From Bacteroides sp. (lineage in GTDB: Bacteria > Bacteroidota > Bacteroidia > Bacteroidales > Muribaculaceae), in contig JAAVDE010000010.1 of assembly GCA_014801955.1 (NCBI GenBank), forward strand, positions 1 through 58,342: DNA of 58,342 nucleotides, written 5' to 3'. The stretch's first letter is position 1; each line of letters begins with the position of its first letter. The position numbers were made by a program, and so were the translations under genes. Below the pieces are notes generated by a model, which worked only from the letters and a program-made list of their open reading frames with translations, did no database searches and was not told where the DNA came from. Shown in pieces: positions 1 to 7,523 of the stretch.

Positions 1-144
1 AGAAGTTAGTAATTTCGTTTGTTCGAAAGCAGAACACGAAAAGTTTGCAGAAGGTTGGCGATGTAACCGCTTTGTAACCGCCTTTTCATTTCGTTGTAAT
101 ATCACCCCCCGAATTACCGACCATGTGCCCAAATCGGATATGCG

Positions 145-229
145 CTGGGAGCGACGGCGTCCCGCCGTCGGCATCCGCGACGCGAAGCCCTTTGCCGGCA
201 CAACGACGGCGGGACGCCGTCGCTCCCAG
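145..229. repeat. GC-rich palindromic repeat, copy 1
   Basis: Perfect 26-bp inverted repeat: the left arm 145-170 is the exact reverse complement of the right arm 204-229, with a 33-bp centre that includes gcgacgcgaagccctttgcc. The arms begin with ctgggagcgacggcg. A conserved stretch (cccaaatcggatatg) lies upstream of copies 1 and 2, so the repeat unit is larger than the hairpin. It looks like a REP- or MITE-like intergenic element. Confidence 0.85.
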
Positions 230-264
230 TATATTGCCGCCTGAGCACCCCAAATCGGATATGC

Positions 265-333
265 CACGCCGTCGGCACCCGCGACGCGAAGCCCTTTGCC
301 GGCGCTACGACGGCGAGACGCCGTCGCTCCCAG
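265..333. repeat. GC-rich palindromic repeat, copy 2, left arm truncated
   Basis: Same centre and right arm as copy 1 (the right arm ends gacgccgtcgctcccag), but most of the outer left arm is missing: the copy starts directly at cacgccgtcgg. The right arm has one change (gcgagacg for gcgggacg). The upstream flank again reads caaatcggatatg. Confidence 0.75.
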
Positions 334-372
334 ATTTTTTGCTGTCTGGATGAATCAAATTGGGATTGCCCC

Positions 373-457
373 CTGGGAGCTACGGCGTCTCGCCGTCGGC
401 ATCCGCGACGCGAAGCCCTTTGACGCAGCTACGACGGCGGGACGCCGTCGCTCCCAG
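373..457. repeat. GC-rich palindromic repeat, copy 3
   Basis: Arms 373-398 and 432-457 pair at 24 of 26 positions; the left arm carries two changes relative to copy 1. The right arm is identical to copy 1. It is followed by attttttttgctgcctgag-like sequence that also follows copy 2 and has a relative near 622-642, so the whole region is an array of decayed units of about 110-120 bp. Confidence 0.8.
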
Positions 458-574
458 ATTTTTTTGCTGCCTGAGTGAACCAAATCTACTTGAAGGTTGT
501 TCTAATGATGTAAAGCAAGTGAATGATGCTTTTCATGTGTGAATGATTGTGATAATGATTGGTTTATTATTCGA

Positions 575-603
575 CGAGGAGTGACTGCGACAGCCACTCC
601 TCG
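575..603. repeat. short hairpin upstream of manC
   Basis: cgaggagtg (575-583) pairs with cactcctcg (595-603) around an 11-base loop. A T-run follows at about 624-632, but it is part of the manC promoter region. It could end a plus-strand transcript from the left. No gene there is visible. Confidence 0.4.
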
Positions 604-629
604 CTGCATTATGTGGCGGCCAAATTTTT

Positions 630-660
630 TTTGCCGACTGAGTGAATTTTCGTAACTTTG
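630..660 (+). promoter_or_regulatory. manC promoter (Bacteroidetes sigma-ABfr type)
   Basis: TTTG at 630-633 is the -33 element, then 19 bases, then TAACTTTG at 653-660 as the -7 element. This places transcription start near 667, downstream of the ATG at 642, and so decides that manC starts at 678. Confidence 0.8.
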
Positions 661-677
661 CACAAAACTATTTAGCA

Positions 678-1751
678 ATGAGATACTGCGTAATAATGTG
701 TGGAGGCGTCGGTTCGCGTTTTTGGCCGGCTTCCCGTCAGCATAAGCCCAAACAGTTCCTTGATTTTATGGGCACGGGGCGTACTTTGCTCCAAATGACT
801 TATGACCGAATTTTGCCGCTGGTCGATGCCGACCGCGTAATCGTCGTTACAAACGCTGATTACGAAGGCCTTATCCGCGAGCAGCTCCCCGACGTTAAGC
901 CGGAGAATATCCTTTTGGAGCCTGCGCGCCGCAATACTGCCCCCTGCATAGCCTGGGCGGCGGCTCATATCGCCGCAATGGACCCGGAGGCGTCGATGGT
1001 CGTTATGCCGAGCGATCACCTGATAACGCGCGAGCGGGTTTTTCTCGACGCTCTGCGCTCGGCGTTTGAGTTTGCCGAGTCGAACGATGCGCTGCTGACC
1101 CTGGGTATCACCCCTTCGCGTCCGGAAACGGGCTATGGCTATATTCAGTGCGGCCCCGAGGTGGCCGACGGCATCTGTCGCGTCAAGACCTTCACCGAGA
1201 AGCCCAATGCCGAGCTGGCAAAGGTGTTTCTGGCGTCGGGCGAGTTCCTTTGGAACGCCGGAGTGTTCGTTTGGACCGCGCGCAACGTGCTTGCCGGCCT
1301 TGCGCAGCATTGTCCGGACGTTGCCCAGCGATTCCAGGCCCCTGACGGAGTGTTTGCAACCGACGCCGAGCGCGAGTGGATTGCCCGCGAGTTTCCGGCG
1401 TGTCCGGGCGTGTCGATTGACTATGCGCTGATGGAAAAGGCCACCAACGTGTTCGTCAAGCCCGTTGATCCGGGCTGGAGCGACCTCGGAACCTGGAGCG
1501 CGCTCCACGAAGTCGCCCCCAAGAACCGCGACGGCAACGTTACCCACGGATGCTCGGTTATCAGCTACGACACTAACGGCTGCATGTTTACCGAAAGCTC
1601 CACCGGGAAGATTATCGTTGTTGACGGCCTGAAGGACTACGTCGTGGCCGACACCGACGACGTGTTGCTCATCTGCCCTCTGGCCCACGAGCAGCAGATC
1701 AAGCAATATGTGAATGACGTTAACATGGCTTTGGGCGACAAATATCTATGA
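678..1751 (+). CDS. manC: mannose-1-phosphate guanylyltransferase
   Basis: Makes GDP-mannose from mannose-1-phosphate and GTP in the cytoplasm, supplying mannose and fucose for surface polysaccharides and glycoproteins. The protein (357 residues) begins MRYCVIMCGGVGSRFWPASR, the nucleotidyltransferase signature with the GGxGxRxWP loop, followed by KPKQF and the MPSDH metal-binding segment. FTEKP and the WNAGVF motif also fit the family. It has only the transferase domain, as is usual in this phylum, without the C-terminal isomerase domain of the long bifunctional form. An ATG at 642 is in frame but lies inside the promoter. The stop codon overlaps the start of the YfhO gene by four bases, so the two are probably translationally coupled. 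Confidence 0.93.
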   Translation: MRYCVIMCGGVGSRFWPASRQHKPKQFLDFMGTGRTLLQMTYDRILPLVDADRVIVVTNADYEGLIREQLPDVKPENILLEPARRNTAPCIAWAAAHIAAMDPEASMVVMPSDHLITRERVFLDALRSAFEFAESNDALLTLGITPSRPETGYGYIQCGPEVADGICRVKTFTEKPNAELAKVFLASGEFLWNAGVFVWTARNVLAGLAQHCPDVAQRFQAPDGVFATDAEREWIAREFPACPGVSIDYALMEKATNVFVKPVDPGWSDLGTWSALHEVAPKNRDGNVTHGCSVISYDTNGCMFTESSTGKIIVVDGLKDYVVADTDDVLLICPLAHEQQIKQYVNDVNMALGDKYL

Positions 1752-4309
1752 ACAAGAAAACGCTTCTCAGCATCCTCGGCGCGCTGGCGGTTATCGTTGC
1801 CGTCAGCCTGGCCTATTTCTATCCCGATGCTTTCGATGGTAACGTGCTGAACCAGCACGACATGACCCAGGGTTATGCCCTCGGTCACGAAGTTGACCAA
1901 TATCGCGCGGAAACGGGTCATAAGTCCCTATGGACCAACGCAGTTTTCGGCGGTATGCCTACCTATCAGACCTCGCCCTACTATGCCTCGACCCGCATGT
2001 TCTCCTGGATTGGCAAGGTCTATGGCCTTTTCCTGCCCCAGCCGGCCAATCTGCTGGCAATGATGATGATAGGCATGTTTATCCTGTTGCTGGCAATGAA
2101 AGTCAAGCCCTGGATGTCGCTCATCGGCGCCGTTGCCTGGGGTTTGAGCTCCTATTTTGTAATAATTATCGGCGCGGGTCACCTATGGAAATTCTATGCG
2201 CTGACCTACGTTCCGCCAACCATTGCCGGCCTGGTTTTGATTTATAACGGCCGGAGACTGCTCGGTGCTGCTGTTGCCGCCCTGTTCATGGCGCTGCAAA
2301 TCGCCGCCAACCATGTTCAGATGAGCTACTATTTCGCCTTCGTAATGGCCGCGATGGTCATTGCCTACGGCGTCAGCGCCCTGCGCCAAAAAAAACTTGG
2401 CCGCTGGGGTGTTGACACGGCGATTCTTGCCGGTGCGATGGTGCTCGCAGTGGCGGCAAACGCCCCGACGCTCTACCACACCTATGAGTACTCCAAACTC
2501 TCGACCCGCGGCGGTCACTCCGAGCTGACTCCCGAACAGGTCGATGCCGCCAACGCAACCTCCGGCCTTGACCGCGACTATATAACGACCTATTCCTATG
2601 GGCGCGGCGAAACCCTCAGCCTGCTGATTCCCAACGTTGTTGGCGGCTCGTCGGCAATGCCCCGCGGCGGCCATGTCGTTGGCCTCACCCTGGCCGACAC
2701 CCCCGAAGGCCGCGAACTCATGGTGCGCGACCGCCAGATGACCCTTTTGCAGCTCTTCTCGCCCTACTTCGGCGGCGCCGAGGGCACCAACGGCCCGGTC
2801 TATGTCGGTGCGATAATCGTTATGCTCTTCATTTTCGGCGCTATCGTCGTTAAGGGGCCGATGAAATGGGCACTGGTGGTAATGACCGTGCTGTCGATTC
2901 TCCTTGCGCTGGGCCGCAACCTGCAGTGGTTCACCGACCTGTTTATCGACTACATGCCGCTCTACTCGCGCTTCCGCGCCGTTGAGTCGATTCTCGTAAT
3001 CGCCGAATTTACCATGCCGCTGCTCGCCATTCTCGGGCTGCGCGAATTTTTCAACTCCGCCGACCGCAAGACCCTTGTGCGCCCGCTGGCAATCAGCGCC
3101 GGGATCAACGTGGGGCTCTGTCTCATCGTAATGATGATGCCCTCCATCGTTGGCTCAACCATTCTCGGCGAGCGCGACGTTCAGACCATCGGGCAATACA
3201 TATCGGCCGGTGCCCTTCCCGGCGACTTCAATATCGCAATGTATCCCGCCGTGCTCCAGGCCGTCGAGTCCATGCGCGTGGGAGCCGTACGGGCCGACGC
3301 CCTCCGCTCGCTGGCCTTTCTCTGCGCCGGCTGCCTGCCGCTGTTTTTCATGGCCCGCGGCTCGCTGAAACCCGCCGCCGCGCTCGCCATCGTAGGCATT
3401 GCCGTCGGTCTGGACCTCTTCACTGCCGACAAACGCTACCTCAACTCCGACAGTTTCACCGCCGCGCAGCCGACTCAGCAGCTCATTGCCATGACCCCGG
3501 CCGACCGCGCCATTCTTGCCGACACGACGCAGAACTATCGAGTTCTCGACGCCACCCGCTTCTACGTTAACGATCCCAGCTACTACCACAAAACCGTTGG
3601 CGGCTACCACGCCGCCAAACTCGCCCGCTATCAGGACATGATTGAGCGCCACCTCGGCTTCGTTGCCCGCCCCGAGGTCGTTGACCTCCTTGCTCTGCGC
3701 GGCGACTCTGCCGCCCGCGCAATGTATTCGGCCGACGATATGCAGTGGCTTGAGTCGCACCTCAACGTGCTCGACATGCTCAACACCAGGTATGTCATCG
3801 CCAATCCCGACCAGGCGCCGACCCTCAACCCCTATGCGCTGGGAAATGCCTGGTTCGTCGACGAGATTGCCTACGTTGACTCGCCCGATGCCGAAATGGC
3901 CGCGCTCGACTCCCTGGAGCCGCGCCGCAGCGCCGTTGCCGACTCGCGCTTCAGCGCCATGCTCGGCCAGGCATCGCCGGCCGCACCGGGCGACACAATT
4001 GCCCTGACCTCCTATGCCCCCGACCGCCTTGAATATCAGGCCACGTCGGCCAACGGAGGCCTCGCCGTGTTCTCCGAAATCTACTATCCCAACGGCTGGC
4101 AGCTGCTCATCGACGGCCAACCCGCCGAAATCGGCCGGGTCAACTACCTGCTGCGCGCCGCCCGCATCCCCGCCGGCACCCACAAGCTGGTAATGACCTT
4201 TGAGCCGGCAACGATTGCCGTTACAAATGGCGTCGCCTACGGAGCCGTGTCGCTCGTTTACCTGCTCTTGCTCGCCGGCATTGGCCTGAGTTTCCGCCGC
4301 AAGCAATGA
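1748..4309 (+). CDS. YfhO family membrane protein (GT-C-like)
   Basis: Large integral membrane protein of 853 residues with about a dozen hydrophobic segments, mostly before residue 560, and a soluble C-terminal region ending in one more membrane helix (about 825-848). The early periplasmic loop (NVLNQHDMTQGYALGHE) and the later SRFRAVESILV segment are typical of the bacterial YfhO family, which is thought to act as a polyprenyl-phosphate-dependent sugar transferase on lipids or wall polymers. It overlaps manC by four bases and the next gene by four bases, so it sits in a tight three-gene operon. Coupling to manC suggests a mannose-derived donor, but that is inference; the substrate cannot be read from the sequence. 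Confidence 0.85.
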   Translation: MNKKTLLSILGALAVIVAVSLAYFYPDAFDGNVLNQHDMTQGYALGHEVDQYRAETGHKSLWTNAVFGGMPTYQTSPYYASTRMFSWIGKVYGLFLPQPANLLAMMMIGMFILLLAMKVKPWMSLIGAVAWGLSSYFVIIIGAGHLWKFYALTYVPPTIAGLVLIYNGRRLLGAAVAALFMALQIAANHVQMSYYFAFVMAAMVIAYGVSALRQKKLGRWGVDTAILAGAMVLAVAANAPTLYHTYEYSKLSTRGGHSELTPEQVDAANATSGLDRDYITTYSYGRGETLSLLIPNVVGGSSAMPRGGHVVGLTLADTPEGRELMVRDRQMTLLQLFSPYFGGAEGTNGPVYVGAIIVMLFIFGAIVVKGPMKWALVVMTVLSILLALGRNLQWFTDLFIDYMPLYSRFRAVESILVIAEFTMPLLAILGLREFFNSADRKTLVRPLAISAGINVGLCLIVMMMPSIVGSTILGERDVQTIGQYISAGALPGDFNIAMYPAVLQAVESMRVGAVRADALRSLAFLCAGCLPLFFMARGSLKPAAALAIVGIAVGLDLFTADKRYLNSDSFTAAQPTQQLIAMTPADRAILADTTQNYRVLDATRFYVNDPSYYHKTVGGYHAAKLARYQDMIERHLGFVARPEVVDLLALRGDSAARAMYSADDMQWLESHLNVLDMLNTRYVIANPDQAPTLNPYALGNAWFVDEIAYVDSPDAEMAALDSLEPRRSAVADSRFSAMLGQASPAAPGDTIALTSYAPDRLEYQATSANGGLAVFSEIYYPNGWQLLIDGQPAEIGRVNYLLRAARIPAGTHKLVMTFEPATIAVTNGVAYGAVSLVYLLLLAGIGLSFRRKQ

Positions 4310-4782
4310 CCACGCTCCTACGCCGGATTCTGACCTATCCGTGGCGCCGGCTACAAATGGCGCGAGTGGGCCGGGGCTTCTCGGTTCATTCGCCCTTTGC
4401 ATATCACTTCATACACTTCGTTTTGCGCGAAACCGCACCCTACTATTGCTTTCGCGACCAAGTGGTTTCGCGCGCCGAAAGGCGCCTGTTTCGCGTCGTT
4501 AACCACTTCGGGCCGGCAACAGTTGCCTTCGTCGGCGACTCTGCCGCCGCCAGGCGCGTCGTTGGCCTCGCCTGCCCCAGGGCCGCCGAGATTTCCGACC
4601 CCGCGCTGGCCGACTTCGTGTTCGTGGCCGCCGGCTCCCCCCTCCCCGCCGCTTTCCGCGTTCTCTACGCCGCCCACTCCCCCCAGCTCCCCCCCGCGGC
4701 CATGACCTTCACCAACGGCCGCACCCTAATCGCCGTCCGCCGCCCCTCCCTCCCCCCCCAATCCTTCCGCCTCCACTTCTGA
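4306..4782 (+). CDS. short methyltransferase-like protein, probably reduced
   Basis: A 158-residue protein overlapping the YfhO gene by four bases. Residues 21-40 carry VHSPFAYHFI, resembling the conserved 'HSPF' start of a Bacteroidetes class I SAM-dependent methyltransferase family whose members are usually well over 200 residues. The glycine-rich SAM loop is not recognisable: the expected site reads VAFVGDSAAARRVV. The C-terminal third is unusually C-rich in DNA and Pro-rich in protein. It may be a shortened or degenerating methyltransferase, or a distinct small protein; the reading frame and operon position argue that it is expressed. No function is assigned. Confidence 0.55.
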   Translation: MTTLLRRILTYPWRRLQMARVGRGFSVHSPFAYHFIHFVLRETAPYYCFRDQVVSRAERRLFRVVNHFGPATVAFVGDSAAARRVVGLACPRAAEISDPALADFVFVAAGSPLPAAFRVLYAAHSPQLPPAAMTFTNGRTLIAVRRPSLPPQSFRLHF

Positions 4783-4920
4783 CCCTCCCGGAGTCAAATT
4801 TTTGCGGAGAATACGGCTGCGTTGCTTGGGGCGGGTAAAACAAATGGGCGACCTCGCGGGCGCCCAAGAGTTTCAAATACACAATTATCTATAAAACAAC
4901 TATTCTATGCGTTATGTCGG

Positions 4921-4945
4921 GAGTGGCTTTGGGGCCACTCTCTTG
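4921..4945 (+). terminator. possible terminator after the manC operon
   Basis: gagtggc (4921-4927) pairs with gccactc (4934-4940) around a short G/T loop, followed by a weak T-rich tail (tcttgttc). A second short inverted repeat (tgggcg ... cgccca) lies just upstream at about 4842-4866. The 4783-5068 gap holds nothing else except the araC-type promoter. Confidence 0.4.
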
Positions 4946-5032
4946 TTCGCAAAGATACGCAGTTTTTTTGCAAATGCAGCGGTTTGTTATGTTAAAATTT
5001 GCAAAACGTTACCATTTTTGCCAATAATATGT

Positions 5033-5040
5033 TAACTTTG
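5033..5040 (+). promoter_or_regulatory. -7 element of the AraC-family gene
   Basis: TAACTTTG lies 29 bases before the ATG at 5069. No good TTTG element is found 19-21 bases upstream, so this promoter may need an activator or be weak. Confidence 0.5.
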
Positions 5041-5068
5041 CGAATAAATCACACATTTTTGCGCCATA

Positions 5069-6034
5069 ATGATAGAACCGAAATCGCTCCCTCAAATGGA
5101 GAGCCTCTATAAAATAGCGAACTACGACACCGCGGCCAACGGTATCGACTACGTTTTTCTGCACCTGCAGCCGGACCGACTCGACTATGTGCCGGCGCTG
5201 CAAGATGCTATCCGCTTTAACGGCATGATTATTTTCATCGTTAAGTCGGGCGCGATTACGTTTGCCGTTAACATGGACCCGGTGACGCTCGGCCCTAACA
5301 CCATGCTGGTCAGTGGCGCAAATTCTATCGTTACGGTCGATGCGGATTCTATCCGCAATCTGGATGCCTACGCGCTGTTTGTCAGCGATGAGTTTATCCA
5401 TGACCTTAATTTCGAGGTAGTTATTCTGAACAATCTGCCAATTGCCTCGAACCGCTCGCCGATTCTCCATCTGGAGCCCGATGCGGTGAATCAGATGGTG
5501 CTCTACATGGAGTTGCTCGACCGCAACGTGCGGTGCAATAATTCGGATTCCAACGAGCTTTTCGCAAAGTCGATTTCGCGCTCGCTGCTGACAGCGATGC
5601 TCTATCAGCTGATGATTATTTCGGTGCGCAGCCAGCAAACGGCGACTAACGCCGAGCCGGCCGAGAGCGACGCCGCCGCCGACGAGGACGCCGACGAGTA
5701 CTCGCGCCCGCGGTCGCGACGCGTGCTCTACACGCGCGAGTTCGTGCGGCTGGTGCGCAAATATTTCCGCCACGAACACACGGTTCGCTTCTATGCCAAC
5801 AAGCTCTGCATTTCGCCGAAATATCTGTCGCTGGTGGTGAAGGAATCGTGTGGCCACACGGCGGCGGAAATCATCGACGAATACCTGCTCCTGGAGGCCA
5901 AGAACCTGCTGCGCTTCTCGGGCAAGAATATTCAGCAGATAGCCTTTGAGCTGAACTTTTCGAACCAGTCGTCGTTTGGCAAATACTTTAAGAACCTGAC
6001 CGGAATGTCGCCCAGCGAGTTCCAGAACTCATAG
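5069..6034 (+). CDS. AraC-family transcriptional regulator
   Basis: A 321-residue DNA-binding regulator. The C-terminal third (about 220-318) is the double helix-turn-helix: the first unit around VRFYANKLCISPKYLSLVVK, the second around IQQIAFELNFSNQSSFGKYF, closing with the family-typical GMSPSEF. The N-terminal 190 residues would be the sensing or dimerisation domain; they are followed by an acidic Asp/Glu/Ala linker (about 195-215). It is a single gene, convergent with rodA 22 bases away, so its targets cannot be read from an operon. The neighbouring divergent or upstream genes (manC operon) are candidates only by position. Confidence 0.88.
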   Translation: MIEPKSLPQMESLYKIANYDTAANGIDYVFLHLQPDRLDYVPALQDAIRFNGMIIFIVKSGAITFAVNMDPVTLGPNTMLVSGANSIVTVDADSIRNLDAYALFVSDEFIHDLNFEVVILNNLPIASNRSPILHLEPDAVNQMVLYMELLDRNVRCNNSDSNELFAKSISRSLLTAMLYQLMIISVRSQQTATNAEPAESDAAADEDADEYSRPRSRRVLYTREFVRLVRKYFRHEHTVRFYANKLCISPKYLSLVVKESCGHTAAEIIDEYLLLEAKNLLRFSGKNIQQIAFELNFSNQSSFGKYFKNLTGMSPSEFQNS

Positions 6035-6056
6035 CGGCAGCCGCCCCGGCGGCGGT

Positions 6057-7523
6057 TCAGGAGCGGAACTGCTTGCGCGCCGCGTCGAGGCGCAGCAAAA
6101 TGAACAGCAGCAGCGTGAAGCCCCACAGCGATGAGCCCCCGTAGCTGAAAAACGGCAGCGGAATGCCGATAACCGGGCATAGGCCGATTACCATTCCAAC
6201 GTTGATACACAGGTGGAAAATCAGAATCGACGCGACGCAGTAGGCGTAGACGCGGACAAAGGTCGACGGTTGCCGCTCGGCAATCGTTATTATGCGCAGA
6301 ATCAGCGCCAGGAAGAGCAAAACGACCGCGGCGGTGCCAACGAAGCCTTGCTCCTCGCCGATGGTGCAGAAAATGAAGTCGGTGTGTTGCTCCGGAACGT
6401 ATTTCAGCTTCGTTTGCGTTCCGTTGAGAAATCCTTTGCCGGTCAGGCCGCCGGAGCCGATGGCAATCATTGACTGGTTAACGTTATAGCCGGCGCCGCG
6501 CGGGTCGGCCTTGATGCCGAGCGAAACGAGAATGCGGTTCTGCTGGTGCGGAGCCATGTGGTCAAACACCGCGCTGACCGAAAATGAAAATCCGACCGAG
6601 CCGAGCGCAAAGATTGCGCATACAAGGAGCTTCGGCAAATGGTCGCGCAGCGCCATTACGATGAAATAGACCGCCGCCAAGACTATTTCGCCGACAAAAA
6701 TCCATTTCCACGGCAACTCCCACCCCAGGCTCTGACACAGGAACATGGCGCCCACCGAGACGAGGAAGCAGAGGCCAACGTTGCGCATAACCTCCAGCGA
6801 GCGCGCATAGAGCCCGGCCATAGCAGCCGACGTCAGCATTATCAGCAGCGAAACGATGAACTCGCCTTTCAGCATTCCGCCAATCATCGGGTCGGTATAC
6901 TTAACCGAAACCACGAAGATGACCACCGCCGCAAGGGCCGCCAGCAGAACCATGCCGCTCATTCCCTCGCGATAGAGAACGAAAAACAGCGCCAGATAGG
7001 CCAGTGCCGAGCCGGTTTCCTTTTCGCAGATTATGAGCACGATGGGGAGCAGAATCATTCCGATGGCCTTGGCGTAGCTCGCCGGCGATTTCAGCTTGAA
7101 GTTATAGGAGTTGAAGAGCTTTGCCAGCGCCAGCGCCGTTGCGCACTTGGCGAACTCGGCCGGCTGCAGCGAAACCGGCCCGAACTTGAGCCACGAGCGC
7201 GAGCCTTTGGTGTCGGGCGCAATGATGGCCGTGACGACCAGCAGAATCATCATGCCGACATATAGCGGATAGGCATATGTTTCATATATCCGGTAGTCGC
7301 TCAGCAGAATAATCAGCCCGAGCACCAGTCCCAGCCCGATCCAGCGCAGCTGCTTGCCCGAAAACTCGGTGAAAGCGAAAATCGACGCATGGTCGAAGTC
7401 ATAGCTGGCGGCGTAGATGCTGACCACTCCGGCCAGCACCAGCAGCAGGTATAAAACGACTGTGAACCAGTCGAGCGTGCGAAAGGCCGACGGGTCGCTA
7501 AGTTTTCTGTTTGCGGATAACAC
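6057..7523 (-). CDS. rodA: RodA, SEDS peptidoglycan polymerase
   Basis: Polytopic membrane protein (488 residues) of the SEDS family, which polymerises lipid II during cell elongation together with PBP2. Hydrophobic segments begin at about residue 22. Family features visible include the DTKGSRSWLKFGPVSLQPAE stretch (about 103-122), the QQNRILVSLG segment, the GGLTGKGFLNGTQ loop and the C-terminal PFFSYGGSSLW motif. The length is somewhat above that of proteobacterial RodA, as usual in Bacteroidetes. The start overlaps the end of mrdA by 26 bases, a strong sign of co-translation with its partner transpeptidase. Confidence 0.93.
   Translation of the reverse strand: MLSANRKLSDPSAFRTLDWFTVVLYLLLVLAGVVSIYAASYDFDHASIFAFTEFSGKQLRWIGLGLVLGLIILLSDYRIYETYAYPLYVGMMILLVVTAIIAPDTKGSRSWLKFGPVSLQPAEFAKCATALALAKLFNSYNFKLKSPASYAKAIGMILLPIVLIICEKETGSALAYLALFFVLYREGMSGMVLLAALAAVVIFVVSVKYTDPMIGGMLKGEFIVSLLIMLTSAAMAGLYARSLEVMRNVGLCFLVSVGAMFLCQSLGWELPWKWIFVGEIVLAAVYFIVMALRDHLPKLLVCAIFALGSVGFSFSVSAVFDHMAPHQQNRILVSLGIKADPRGAGYNVNQSMIAIGSGGLTGKGFLNGTQTKLKYVPEQHTDFIFCTIGEEQGFVGTAAVVLLFLALILRIITIAERQPSTFVRVYAYCVASILIFHLCINVGMVIGLCPVIGIPLPFFSYGGSSLWGFTLLLFILLRLDAARKQFRS

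Larger units (their letters stand above)
1..629. other. gene-free left flank
   Basis: No convincing coding sequence is seen here. Short open frames across 123-542 run through the GC-rich palindromic repeats, differ from copy to copy and read as low-complexity Arg/Pro/Ala, so they are treated as noise. The stretch holds three palindromic repeat copies (145-457), a short imperfect direct repeat around 61-80, and a hairpin at 575-603 just upstream of the manC promoter. The first 120 bases are AT-richer and may carry the 5' region of a gene left of the window; no clear minus-strand promoter was recognised. Confidence 0.6.

Noticed and set aside
123-542. Small plus-strand frames across the palindromic repeats
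   Set aside because: They follow the repeat, change frame between copies and have no plausible start context.
642-677. Earlier start for manC (extra 12 residues)
   Set aside because: This ATG lies between the -33 and -7 elements, so it is not transcribed from that promoter; the conserved protein begins at 678.
672-1706. Long antisense open frames, such as this one on the minus strand of manC, and others at 7555-9285, 22659-24782, 25059-26801, 35398-36993 and 42277-44397
   Set aside because: They are mirror frames of well-supported genes caused by GC-rich third positions; the proteins are low-complexity and match no family.
6035-6056. Terminator between the AraC gene and rodA
   Set aside because: A short GCCGCC/GGCGGC palindrome with a two-base loop and no T-run on either side is too weak to call, though it lies in the right place.
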